From contig JADFIG010000002.1 of the NCBI GenBank assembly GCA_022566735.1, positions 124,001-188,000 of the forward strand: 64,000 nucleotides of DNA, read 5' to 3'. Position numbers and translations under genes: made by a program. The stretch comes from Pseudomonadota bacterium. GTDB taxonomy: Bacteria; Pseudomonadota; Gammaproteobacteria; Burkholderiales; Burkholderiaceae_C. Below the pieces are notes generated by a model that saw only the letters and a list, made by a program, of their open reading frames with translations, searched no databases and was not told the DNA's origin. Positions 7,688-16,819 of the stretch are shown here, one piece after another. How positions within the stretch are numbered: position 1 is the stretch's first letter; the number at the start of each line of letters is the position of its first letter.

Positions 7688-9190
7688 TCAGGCCTGACGC
7701 TGTTGGCGGCGGCGGGCGGCAGCCACCACGCCCAGGCCGGCCAGCACCAGGGCATAGGTTTCGGGTTCCGGCACGGCCGTGCTGATGGCGTAGGCCGTGG
7801 TCGTGCCCGATGTCTCGTTGGCGATCGCCACATAGGCCTGGCCGTTGGCGAAGAAGGCGGTCAGGCCTTCGGGGGCCAGGTCGCCGTCGGTGACCAGCAT
7901 GTCGATGAAGGTGGCGTGGGCCGGGTCGGTGACGTCGTACACGGCCACGGCGCCCTTGGTGGTGCGCTCCAGGCCGATGAAGGCGTAGGTGCGGCCGCCG
8001 ATCTCGATCAGCGAGACGCCCTCGGGCTCCACGCCCTTGTCGTCGCTGCGGGCGTCGTCGTAGATGCCGCGCTTGATGGCTTCGTCGTCGAGCTGGCTGC
8101 CGCTGTCGAAGACGATGTTGCCGTTCTCGTCACGGATGGAGAAGGAGCGCGCACCGAAGGTCACCAGGTTGCCGGCGCTGGAGTCGGGCACCGAGATGTT
8201 GAGGCGCTGCAGCTCGGCCGGCGAGCTGTTCTTCAGCGCGGTCACGGCGGAGACACGGGCCTTGTCCGCCTCGTCTTCGCGGGTGTCGCCTTCGTTGGCC
8301 ATGACCATGTAGGTCTGGCCGTTGGCGCCGTACACGGCGATGCCATCGGGCTGGTAGAGGCCCTTGACGTTGACCGAGCGCAGCTGCGACAGGCTGTCGC
8401 GGTCGCTGGGGTCGATGTAGTTGCCGGGCTGGGCGAAGTCCTTCACGCCCAGGCCGATCACCTTGGTGAAGCTGTTGGTCTGCAGGTCCAGCACGCCCAC
8501 GGCATTGGCTTCCTGCAGGGTCACGAAGGCCTTGGTGCCGGCGCTGTTGACGGCGATGTACTCGGGCTCGAAGTCCACGCCGATCAGGGATTGGCCGCGC
8601 ACATTGCTGCCCGTGACCGACACGCCCGTGAAGCCGGCGGTGGCGGCCACGGTGCGGGTGTCCATGTTGATGATGCTGACGCTGCCGGCCGGGTCATGGC
8701 TGGCGTAGGCGCCGGGGTTGCTGCCGATCAGGTTGGGCGTGCCTTCGTTGGCCACCAGCAGGCGGCTGCCGTCCTTGCTGAAGGTGACCATGTCTGGCAG
8801 CGAGCCCACGGTGATGGAGTTGGTGTCGGCGCTCAGCTGGCGGGTGGTGGTGTCGAACAGCTTGATGACGCCGGGCTGGCTGCGGTCGAGGCTGTTTTCG
8901 ATGGCCACGGCGGCCAGGCCGTTGTGCACGGCGACGCTGTTGGTGCTGCCCCAGACGGAGGTGTCGATGTGGTCGATCAGGGCGCCGGTGCTGGCGTTGA
9001 GCACGTCGATGCCGACCAGGCCGGCCACCCACAGGGAGTTGGTGGCGCTGTCGTAGCTGACGATTTCAGACGTCTGGCCGTTGGCGGCGGTGGTGTGGTT
9101 GAAGGTCCAGGCCTTCGTGAACGAGGTGGCGGCCTGGGCCACCGGGGTCAGGCCGGCGGCGAGGGCCAGCGAAGCGATGATGTACTTCAT
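7688..9190 (-). CDS. choice-of-anchor I family protein with PEP-CTERM sorting signal
   Basis: Secreted protein of 500 residues from the ATG at 9190, which opens the signal peptide MKYIIASLALAAGL. The body has repeated beta-propeller-like segments (for example LFDTTTRQL, DPAGSVSIINMDTRTV, GVLDLQTNS). It ends with an esterase-like-phytase type segment, VEPEGVSLIEIGGRTYAFIG. The last 25 residues form a PEP-CTERM tail: VPEPETYALVLAGLGV, a hydrophobic helix and RRR. Such tails are cleaved by an exosortase, usually in exopolysaccharide producers; no exosortase gene is in this window. Enzyme activity is unproven. Confidence 0.85.
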   Translation of the reverse strand: MKYIIASLALAAGLTPVAQAATSFTKAWTFNHTTAANGQTSEIVSYDSATNSLWVAGLVGIDVLNASTGALIDHIDTSVWGSTNSVAVHNGLAAVAIENSLDRSQPGVIKLFDTTTRQLSADTNSITVGSLPDMVTFSKDGSRLLVANEGTPNLIGSNPGAYASHDPAGSVSIINMDTRTVAATAGFTGVSVTGSNVRGQSLIGVDFEPEYIAVNSAGTKAFVTLQEANAVGVLDLQTNSFTKVIGLGVKDFAQPGNYIDPSDRDSLSQLRSVNVKGLYQPDGIAVYGANGQTYMVMANEGDTREDEADKARVSAVTALKNSSPAELQRLNISVPDSSAGNLVTFGARSFSIRDENGNIVFDSGSQLDDEAIKRGIYDDARSDDKGVEPEGVSLIEIGGRTYAFIGLERTTKGAVAVYDVTDPAHATFIDMLVTDGDLAPEGLTAFFANGQAYVAIANETSGTTTAYAISTAVPEPETYALVLAGLGVVAAARRRQQRQA

Positions 9191-9296
9191 GATGCGAAAT
9201 CCAATACTGTGACAAACGGATGTCCGCAACGGTAAAAATCAATGAAGTCAAGGGAATGACAAATCTTCACGGCCAGAATGCCCATATCGTGCCCAC

Positions 9297-9818
9297 ATGG
9301 AATCCTGGATGACCGATCTGCTGCACGCCCTGCTGGCCTGGCTGGCCATCCCGCAAGTGGGGCTGGGCGCCGTGTTCGCGATCGCGTTCGTGTCGGCGAC
9401 CCTGCTGCCCATGGGTTCGGAGCCCGCGGTGTTCGGCCTGGCCAAGCTGCAGCCCGAGCTGTTCTGGCCGGCGGTGCTGGTGGCCACCCTGGGCAACACC
9501 CTGGGTGGCGCGCTGACCTGGTGGATGGGCGAGGGCGCCCGCGTGGCCGCCGACCGCCTGCGCCACCGCCATGAGGCAGCGGGCGCCGCCGCCACGGCCG
9601 GGGCCCCGCGGTCGCGCGCCGACCAGCGCGCCCTGCAGTGGCTGCAGCGCTTCGGCCCCAAGGCCTGCCTGCTGGCCTGGCTGCCGGTGGTGGGCGACCC
9701 GCTGTGCGCGGTGGCCGGCTGGCTGCGCCTGCCCTTCTGGCCCTGCCTGGGCTACATGGCCGTCGGCAAGTTCGCCCGCTACCTCACGATGACGGGCTTC
9801 CTGCTCTGGGTGGTCTGA
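9297..9818 (+). CDS. yqaA: YqaA-type (DedA/SNARE-associated) inner-membrane protein
   Basis: Integral membrane protein of 173 residues with about four hydrophobic segments. The YqaA subgroup pattern is visible: FVSATLLPMGSEPAVFGL in the first membrane region, ATLGNTLGGALTWWMGEGAR after it, and near the C-terminus WLPVVGDPLCAVAGWLRLP. The middle is interrupted by a charged, His/Arg/Ala-rich loop (about residues 84-112). Relatives belong to the DedA superfamily implicated in lipid transport and envelope homeostasis; the exact role here is unknown. It is divergent from the PEP-CTERM gene. Confidence 0.82.
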   Translation: MESWMTDLLHALLAWLAIPQVGLGAVFAIAFVSATLLPMGSEPAVFGLAKLQPELFWPAVLVATLGNTLGGALTWWMGEGARVAADRLRHRHEAAGAAATAGAPRSRADQRALQWLQRFGPKACLLAWLPVVGDPLCAVAGWLRLPFWPCLGYMAVGKFARYLTMTGFLLWVV

Positions 9819-9839
9819 GGGCGCCGCTCGGCGTCTCGC

Positions 9840-10160
9840 TCACTTGCTCACGGTGATGGCCGTGATGGTGAACTGGCCGTTGACCTTGGCCGCATCGAAC
9901 CTGACCTTGTCGCCCACCTGCAGCGTCTTCAGCCAGGCGGGGTCGGCCACGCGGAAGGACATCTGCATGGCGGGCATGTCGAGGTTCTTGATCTCGCCGT
10001 GCTTGAGCGTGACCTTGCCGGCTTCGGCGTCGATGCGCCTGACCTCGCCTTCGACCGATTGGGCGTGGGCCGCCAGGCTGAGCAGGGCGGTGGCCGCCAG
10101 GGCGGTGAACTGGCGCGCGAGGGTGCGAAGGGTGCGAATGTTGCGAATGGTGGGAGACAT
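9840..10160 (-). CDS. periplasmic copper-binding protein, CusF-like
   Basis: Small exported metallochaperone-like protein of 106 residues. The ATG at 10160 is preceded by AAGGAA; an ATG seven codons earlier has poorer spacing. After a signal peptide (ending AAHAQS) comes the CusF-type OB-fold, with KHGEIKNLDMPAMQMSFRV supplying the expected metal-binding residues of the CusF site (DMPAMQM). It is the last gene of a leftward copper operon, 38 bp after the multicopper oxidase. Likely role: carrying periplasmic Cu(I) to the oxidase or to an efflux complex. Confidence 0.88.
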   Translation of the reverse strand: MSPTIRNIRTLRTLARQFTALAATALLSLAAHAQSVEGEVRRIDAEAGKVTLKHGEIKNLDMPAMQMSFRVADPAWLKTLQVGDKVRFDAAKVNGQFTITAITVSK

Positions 10161-10198
10161 GGTGCGTTTCCTTGGGTGCATGTGAAGGATCGATGGCG

Positions 10199-11662
10199 TC
10201 AGTGGCCGCCGTGGCCGCTGTGCTTGCCCGGGCCGCCACCGGGCTTGCGCACGGTCAGCTCCAGCGGCGAGGTCGGTGCGGTGGCCGGCGTGGCCTCGGG
10301 GGCCGGGGCGCGGGGGGCATCGGGCGAACCTTCACCCTCCCACAAACGTGCCACCGTGCCGGGGGGATGACGGAACCAGCCCGGGTCGCGGTGGCCATCG
10401 GGGTGGTGGGCCGGGGGCTGGTCTTGGCGCACCTTGATGGTGGAGAACATGCCGCCCATGCCGATGGCGCCGAACGGGCCGGTGCCGGTCATCATGGGCA
10501 GGGTGTTGTCGGGCAGCTCCATGTCCATCTCGGCCATGTCGTGCATGCCGTTCTCGCCCATGGCCATGTAGCCCGGCACCAGTTGGTTGATCTGCCGGGC
10601 CAGGTCGTCTTGCTTGACGCCGATCAGGCTGGGCACGCCGTGGCCCATGGCGTTCATGGTGTGGTGGCTCTTGTGGCAGTGGAAGGCCCAGTCGCCCACC
10701 TCGTCGGCGATGAACTCGATCTGGCGCATCTGGCCCACGCCGATGTCGGTGGTGACCTCGGGCCAGCGCGCGGTTTTCGGCACCGGGCCGCCGTCCGTGC
10801 CCGTGACCTCGAACTCGTGGCCGTGGATGTGCATGGGGTGGTTGGTCATGGTCAGGTTGCCGATGCGCAGGCGCACGCGGTCGCCCTGGCGCACGTGGAT
10901 GCTGTCGATGCCGGGGAAGGCGCGGCTGTTCCAGGTCCAGAGGTTGAAGTCCAGCATGGTGTTGACCTTCGGGCTGCTGGCGCCGGGCTCGATGTCGTAG
11001 GCATTGAGCAGGAAGCAGATGTCGCGGTCCACCTCGCTGATGAGCGGGTGGCGTGTCTTTGGGTGGGTGACCCAGAAGCCCATCAGGCCCATGGCCATCT
11101 GCACCATCTCGTCGGCATGCGGGTGGTACATGAAGGTGCCGGGGCGGCGCGCGGCGAACTCATACACCCAGGTTTCGCCCGGCTGGATGGGCGGTTGCGT
11201 CAGGCCGGAGACGCCGTCCATGCCGTTGGGCAGGCGCTGGCCGTGCCAGTGCACGGTGGTCACTTCGGGCAGCTTGTTGCTCACGAAGATGCGCACGCGG
11301 TCGCCCTCGACCACCTCGATGGTGGGGCCGGGGCTCTGGCCGTTGTAGCCCCACAGGCGTGCGGTCATGCCCGGTGCGATCTCGCGCAGCACGGGCTCGG
11401 CGACGAGGTGGAATTCCTTGACGCCGTCTTTCATGCGCCAGGGCAGGGTCCAGCCATTGAGGGTGAGCACGGGGCGGTAGGGGCGGCCATTGGGTGGCGC
11501 CAGCGGGGCCTGGGTGCTGGCGCTGCTTTGCGCGACGGGCTCGGGCAGGCCGAGCAGGCTGGTGCGGCGCACGCGCTGGGCGCCAGCGGCGGTGGCCAGG
11601 GCCGAGGCGGTGAGGGCGGCGCCACCGAAGGCACCGCTGAGGAAGTGTCTGCGGGAGGTCAT
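10199..11662 (-). CDS. multicopper oxidase (copper resistance), Tat-exported
   Basis: Periplasmic oxidase of 487 residues, probably oxidising Cu(I) to less toxic Cu(II). The N-terminus has a Tat-type signal (SRRHFLSGAFGGAAL). All copper ligand motifs are present: HWHG (138-141), HPH (180-182), HPMHIHGH (275-282) and HCHKSHHTMNAMGHG (328-342). A Met-rich segment near 385-410 (MGENGMHDMAEMDMEL) and a His/Gly-rich tail suggest extra copper binding. It sits one base after the TolC-type gene's stop and so is tightly coupled to it. CopA/CumA-type oxidases are the closest named relatives. Confidence 0.9.
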   Translation of the reverse strand: MTSRRHFLSGAFGGAALTASALATAAGAQRVRRTSLLGLPEPVAQSSASTQAPLAPPNGRPYRPVLTLNGWTLPWRMKDGVKEFHLVAEPVLREIAPGMTARLWGYNGQSPGPTIEVVEGDRVRIFVSNKLPEVTTVHWHGQRLPNGMDGVSGLTQPPIQPGETWVYEFAARRPGTFMYHPHADEMVQMAMGLMGFWVTHPKTRHPLISEVDRDICFLLNAYDIEPGASSPKVNTMLDFNLWTWNSRAFPGIDSIHVRQGDRVRLRIGNLTMTNHPMHIHGHEFEVTGTDGGPVPKTARWPEVTTDIGVGQMRQIEFIADEVGDWAFHCHKSHHTMNAMGHGVPSLIGVKQDDLARQINQLVPGYMAMGENGMHDMAEMDMELPDNTLPMMTGTGPFGAIGMGGMFSTIKVRQDQPPAHHPDGHRDPGWFRHPPGTVARLWEGEGSPDAPRAPAPEATPATAPTSPLELTVRKPGGGPGKHSGHGGH

Positions 11663-11663
11663 G

Positions 11664-13127
11664 TCAGTGGCTCGCTTCAGTGGGGGCGGGGCTGCCGGAC
11701 GGAGGGCTGCTCAGGGTGGGCAGGGCGCCGGGGGCCGTGTCGATGCCGTCGATGGCGGCTTGCAGGGCGGCATCGGCCAGCCAGAAGTCGCGCAGGGCAT
11801 CGAGTGCCGTGAGCACGGCGCCGGTGTGCAGGCGGGCTTCGTTGATGAGCTCGAAGGGCCCGATCAGCATGCCGTTGTACTGCTTGAGGCGTTCGCCCAG
11901 CAGGCGCTGGCGCACGGGCCCGAGCATGCGGGCGGCGCGCTGGGCGGTGTCCAGGGTGGCGCGCTGGTCGGCCAGGCGCTCGCGCAGGCTGGACTCGGCG
12001 GCCAGCGTGGCCTGCTGCCACTGGGCCAGGGCGGCTTGCTCGTCGAGCGCGGTGGCCTGGCGGCGGGCCACGCCGAAGTCGATGGCGACCAGGCGGATGG
12101 CCAGCTCCGGGCCGCGTTGCACCGGCTCGCCGGTGGCGCTGTTGCGCTGCCAGCCGGCTTCGACATCGAAGACGCTCTGGCTGGCGTTGGCCGAGGCGCT
12201 GCGCCGCGTGGCCTGCCAGCGGGCCTCGGCCAGGCGCACGTCGAGGCGGCGCTGGCTGGCGGCCTGGGAGACGCTGTCGGGCGTCCAGGGACTGGCGCCG
12301 GTGGGCACATCGGGCAGGCGATCGGGCAGGGCCAGCCGCCGCGCTTCCTCCCCCTGCAGGCCGAGCAGGCGCACCAGGGCTTCGCGTTGGGCCAGGGCCT
12401 GGCGGCGTGCCTGGGTGCTGGCCAGCCGGGCTTCGATCCCGGCGGCTTCGTGCACGGCCGCCTGGGCGGCGCTGAAATGGCCGGCGGCCTGCATGCGCCG
12501 GGCCAACTCGGCCGCGGTGGTGGCGGCGCTGTGCACGTCGTCCAGGTAGCGCACGCGCTGAGCGGCGGCCACGGCCTGCACCCACTGCACGCGCGCGGCC
12601 TGGGCCTGCGACAGCACCTGGCGGGTCAGCTGCCACTGCTCGGCCTCCACGCGGCGGCTGGCGGCGGCGTCACGCCAGGGCCAGGTCAGCAGGTCCAGCA
12701 GGCCCAGGCTGAGGGTGCGGCCCACGTCGACCTCGTCGCCACGGCGCAGGCGCTCCAGCGAGATCCCGAACAGGCCGGGGCGGGCCGAAGCGCGCAGGCG
12801 GGCCTCCTGGGCCTGGCTCTGTGCAAGCAGGGCACGCAGGGCCGGGCTGCGTTGCAGCGACAGGCGCACGGCCTGGTCCTGCGTGAGGGGGCCTTCGGGC
12901 GGGGCAGGCGGGGTGGTGTGCGCGGCCGCGCTGCCGGGCCAGGGCAGTTGCGGGTCCTGGGCGGTGGACGCGGCGGATGTCGCGGATGCCGCGGCCGTGG
13001 CGAACGCCGGCAGGCGCTCGCGCAGGGTCTGTTCGGCGGGGTGCTCGGGTGCGGGGGTGAGGGCGGAACAGCCGCTCAGCCACAGCAGCACGCCGCCCCA
13101 CAGGTGTCGGGGAGGGGTGTGTTTCAT
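11664..13127 (-). CDS. TolC-family outer-membrane factor, lipoprotein
   Basis: Outer-membrane channel-type protein of 487 residues. It has a lipobox LSGC near residues 18-21, a low-complexity Ala/Ser/Pro linker to about residue 75, then long Ala/Gln/Arg-rich alpha-helical stretches typical of TolC coiled-coil domains. The GP-x-ELI-N-EARLHTG region near 425 matches the second outer-membrane-factor repeat. Unusually, the operon contains no RND or membrane-fusion partner; its neighbours are a DUF2946-like protein and a multicopper oxidase. It may serve another pump or release oxidised copper. Confidence 0.85.
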   Translation of the reverse strand: MKHTPPRHLWGGVLLWLSGCSALTPAPEHPAEQTLRERLPAFATAAASATSAASTAQDPQLPWPGSAAAHTTPPAPPEGPLTQDQAVRLSLQRSPALRALLAQSQAQEARLRASARPGLFGISLERLRRGDEVDVGRTLSLGLLDLLTWPWRDAAASRRVEAEQWQLTRQVLSQAQAARVQWVQAVAAAQRVRYLDDVHSAATTAAELARRMQAAGHFSAAQAAVHEAAGIEARLASTQARRQALAQREALVRLLGLQGEEARRLALPDRLPDVPTGASPWTPDSVSQAASQRRLDVRLAEARWQATRRSASANASQSVFDVEAGWQRNSATGEPVQRGPELAIRLVAIDFGVARRQATALDEQAALAQWQQATLAAESSLRERLADQRATLDTAQRAARMLGPVRQRLLGERLKQYNGMLIGPFELINEARLHTGAVLTALDALRDFWLADAALQAAIDGIDTAPGALPTLSSPPSGSPAPTEASH

Positions 13128-13217
13128 GGTGTCAGGCCGCGTCCGCTGGCGGGGCGGCGAGGGTCAGAGGGAAGGCGTCGATGCGGGGGGCGCCACGGGG
13201 CGGGCGCGCCGTCGGCT

Positions 13218-13682
13218 TCAGCCTCTGGGCGGCCTGAACGGTCCGTCGGCGTCCTGGCGACCGGTGTCGGGTGTGGGGTGCCAGCCCGGGGCGCTGCATT
13301 GCGGCGGCGGGCCCGACCAGCGGGGGGCATCGGTGCTCGGCATGGCGCCGGCATGGCACAGGTCGCACAGGCTGCAGCCCGCGTGGGGGGCGTTGCCTGG
13401 GGGCGTGTGGGTGTCCGAGGCCTGCGGCGTGGCGCTCTGAGAGGCGCCGGCCGCGTTGTGGCCGTGGCAGGGGGGCGGGCCGCCGTGTGTGCCGACCTCC
13501 GCGAGGGCCCCTGGTGCCCGTTGCGGCGCATGCACGTCCTGCACGCCAGCCGTCACGGCCATGTCCGACCACGCCCAGCCGCGCAGGGGCAGCAGGGCGA
13601 TCAGCAGGCACAGCAACACCGCACGCCACCCGGCCAGCGGCGCGGGCAGCGCGTCACGGCGGAGGAGGACAGCGTCACGCAT
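13218..13682 (-). CDS. DUF2946-like Cys/His-rich exported protein
   Basis: Probable first gene of the copper operon, 154 residues. An N-terminal hydrophobic segment (AVLLCLLIALLPLRGWAW, residues 21-38) is followed by a Pro/His-rich region and the cluster CSLCDLCH (C103, C106, C109, H110). That is the pattern seen in DUF2946 proteins of copper and cobalt loci. Probably a periplasmic or membrane-tethered metal binder. The ATG at 13682 lies six bases after a TACACT -10-like box, suggesting a leaderless transcript; longer in-frame starts run into the argB region. The family assignment is by pattern only. Confidence 0.7.
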   Translation of the reverse strand: MRDAVLLRRDALPAPLAGWRAVLLCLLIALLPLRGWAWSDMAVTAGVQDVHAPQRAPGALAEVGTHGGPPPCHGHNAAGASQSATPQASDTHTPPGNAPHAGCSLCDLCHAGAMPSTDAPRWSGPPPQCSAPGWHPTPDTGRQDADGPFRPPRG

Positions 13683-13688
13683 GGCCTC

Positions 13689-14703
<1,015 letters not shown>

Positions 14704-14741
14704 GTGCCACCAGCTTGTCGCTGCGCGCCGTTGCAGACCGC

Positions 14742-15422
14742 ATGAAGCCCATCTGGCTGTTCGACCTCGACAACACCCTGCATGACGCCAGCCATGCGGT
14801 GTTCGGCAGGCTCAATGGCTCGATGACGGACTACATCGAGCAGCACCTCGGTGTCAGCCGCCCTGAGGCCGATGCGCTGCGGCTGCATTACTGGCGGCGC
14901 TACGGTGCCACCCTGCTGGGGCTGGAGCGCCACCACGGCATCCGCGCGGCGCACTTCCTGGCGCAGACCCACACGCTCCCCGGGCTGGAGGCGGACTTGC
15001 GCATGCGCCCGGCCGACCGCGCCGCCCTCCAGCGCCTGCCCGGGCGCAAGTTCCTGCTCACCAACGCCCCGGCCGAGTACGCCAAGCGCGTGCTGACGGC
15101 GCTGGACCTGGCCTCGTGCTTCGAGGGCGTCATCGCCATCGAGGACATGCGCGTCTTCGGCGAGCTGCGCCCCAAGCCCGATGTGCGCAGCCTGCGCGTC
15201 ATCCTGGCGCGCCTGCGGCTGCCCGCGCACCGCTGCGTGCTGGTCGAAGACACCCTGGCCAACCTGAAAAGCGCCCGGCGGCTCCAGTTGCGCACGGTGT
15301 GGATGCAGCGCTACCTGCGCCACAACCCGCACGGCCCCGAGGCGGGCATCCCGCTGCATGGCCGCCCGCGCTGGGTGTGTGCCAGAATCAGGGCACTGAG
15401 GTCGTTGCACGCTTGGCCATGA
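14742..15422 (+). CDS. HAD-superfamily hydrolase, pyrimidine 5'-nucleotidase type
   Basis: Haloacid-dehalogenase-fold phosphatase of 226 residues from the ATG at 14742. That start places motif I (WLFDLDNTLHD) right at the N-terminus; an in-frame TTG at 14700 overlapping the argB stop is possible. Motif II is FLLTNAP, motif III is RPKPD and motif IV is CVLVEDTLANL. Relatives of the SDT1/PHM8 type remove phosphate from UMP/CMP or similar nucleotides; the substrate here is inferred only. The stop overlaps the slmA start in an ATGA, indicating translational coupling. Confidence 0.85.
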   Translation: MKPIWLFDLDNTLHDASHAVFGRLNGSMTDYIEQHLGVSRPEADALRLHYWRRYGATLLGLERHHGIRAAHFLAQTHTLPGLEADLRMRPADRAALQRLPGRKFLLTNAPAEYAKRVLTALDLASCFEGVIAIEDMRVFGELRPKPDVRSLRVILARLRLPAHRCVLVEDTLANLKSARRLQLRTVWMQRYLRHNPHGPEAGIPLHGRPRWVCARIRALRSLHAWP

Positions 15423-16039
15423 CGTCTGACACCCCTGCCGCTGCCACGCAGCCCAAACGCACCCGCCCCAAACCCGGTGAGCGCCGGCTGCAGATCCTGC
15501 AGGCCCTGGCGGCCATGCTCGAAGCCCCGGGCGCCGACCGCATCACCACCGCCGCCCTGGCCGCGCGCCTGGATGTCTCCGAGGCAGCGCTCTACCGCCA
15601 CTTCGCCAGCAAGGCGCAGATGTTCGAGGGCCTCATCGAGTTCATCGAGCACAGCCTGTTCTCGCTGGCCAACCAGGTCCTGGAGCGCGAAGCCGACCCC
15701 GCCGCGCAGATCGCCCGCATCGTCTCGGCACTGCTGCAGTTCGCCGAGAAGAACCCGGGCATGGGCCGCGTGCTGGCCGGCGACGCGCTGGTGTTCGAGC
15801 ACGAGCGCCTGAACCAGCGCATCAACCAGTGCCTGGAGCGCATGGAGTCCCTGCTGCGCCAGCCCGCCCGCGCCCTGGCCGAGGCCCGCGGCGCGCAGAC
15901 CCCCACGGTGGACGCCCAGGCCCGTGCCTCGGCCGCCCTCAGCCTGGTGCTGGGCCGCTGGCAGCGCCACGCCCGCACCGGCTTCACGCGCCTGCCCACC
16001 GAGCACCTCGACGCCACCTTGCGCCTGCTGCTGGCATGA
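15419..16039 (+). CDS. slmA: TetR-fold nucleoid occlusion factor SlmA
   Basis: TetR-family protein of 206 residues that in relatives binds chromosomal SlmA sites and blocks FtsZ assembly over the nucleoid. The helix-turn-helix region reads ITTAALAARLDVSEAALYRHF and is followed by SKAQMFEGLIEFIE, a signature of SlmA/Ttk proteins. The C-terminal half is helical with NPGMGRVLAGDAL. Position after argB and a HAD phosphatase supports the assignment over a generic TetR repressor. It starts inside the previous stop codon (ATGA). Confidence 0.9.
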   Translation: MTSDTPAAATQPKRTRPKPGERRLQILQALAAMLEAPGADRITTAALAARLDVSEAALYRHFASKAQMFEGLIEFIEHSLFSLANQVLEREADPAAQIARIVSALLQFAEKNPGMGRVLAGDALVFEHERLNQRINQCLERMESLLRQPARALAEARGAQTPTVDAQARASAALSLVLGRWQRHARTGFTRLPTEHLDATLRLLLA

Positions 16040-16159
16040 AACTGTCACATCGCGTGGGTCCGATGGCCTGAGCGGGCCGCTTTCGGATCAGGTGGGCGCC
16101 ATGAGGGCGTCACTCCTGTCTGGTCAGATGCGGGACATCATCTTCAAGGAGTTGTCCCC

Positions 16160-16765
16160 ATGTCCATCCTGCGCTCGTCTTTCGTTGCCGCCGCCGTCGC
16201 GCTGTCGGCCGCCGCCGCCCAAGCTGCCACCGTCATCCCCGTGGCCCAGGACGGCAGCTGGAATGCCTTCACCGTGGACGCCCTGTCCACCTCCGCCGCC
16301 AACGCCCTGAACTGGATCGACACGGATTACAGCCCGGCCGCCGGCGATGCCGACACCCTGAGCTTCAGCTTCACCGTCGCCGACAAGGCCATCCTGCGCG
16401 TGGTCGACCTGTTCGCCGCCGGTGACGTCTTCAACGTGTCCATCACCTCGGCCGCCGGCACCCAGCTGCTGGGCACCTCCGCCGTGACCGCCCGCGACCT
16501 GGGCGATGCCGTGCTGCCGTTCGCCGGCACCGTCGCCGAAGCCTGGGGCAACGTCGACTTCAGCCAGCTGGAAGTCGTGCTGGGCGCCGGCACCTACACC
16601 GTGACCGGCTCGCTGCTGCAGTCCGTGACCGATGGCGGCTTCGCCCTCAACAGCACCGCTGGCAGCCTGTCCGTCACCGCCGTGCCCGAGCCCACCAGCC
16701 TGGCCCTGGTGCTGGCCGCCGTCGGCGTCGTGGGTCTGGTGTCGCGTCGCCGCGCCCAGGTCTGA
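16160..16765 (+). CDS. PEP-CTERM sorting domain protein
   Basis: Secreted protein of 201 residues with no recognised enzymatic domain. It has a signal peptide (to AAAAQAATV), a beta-rich Ala/Thr/Val body, and a C-terminal exosortase signal: VPEPTSLALVLAAVGVVGL followed by SRRR. A good Shine-Dalgarno (AAGGAG) precedes the start. It lies 54 bp before a secreted 5'-nucleotidase gene with similar codon use. Together with the PEP-CTERM protein near 8 kb it implies an exosortase elsewhere in the genome. Confidence 0.85.
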   Translation: MSILRSSFVAAAVALSAAAAQAATVIPVAQDGSWNAFTVDALSTSAANALNWIDTDYSPAAGDADTLSFSFTVADKAILRVVDLFAAGDVFNVSITSAAGTQLLGTSAVTARDLGDAVLPFAGTVAEAWGNVDFSQLEVVLGAGTYTVTGSLLQSVTDGGFALNSTAGSLSVTAVPEPTSLALVLAAVGVVGLVSRRRAQV

Positions 16766-16819
16766 TCTGCGCGCTGACCGCACGCCGCCCCCACAGCCGC
16801 ATCCCCACAGGAGTTCCCC

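Noticed and set aside
9191-9296. Pho-box-like repeats between the PEP-CTERM and yqaA genes
   Set aside because: TTGTCAT followed by TTGACTT is too degenerate to call without a motif score.
16040-16159. Pho-box candidate (CTGTCAC) upstream of the PEP-CTERM/5'-nucleotidase genes
   Set aside because: Only one half-site matches; the required second repeat 11 bp away is absent.
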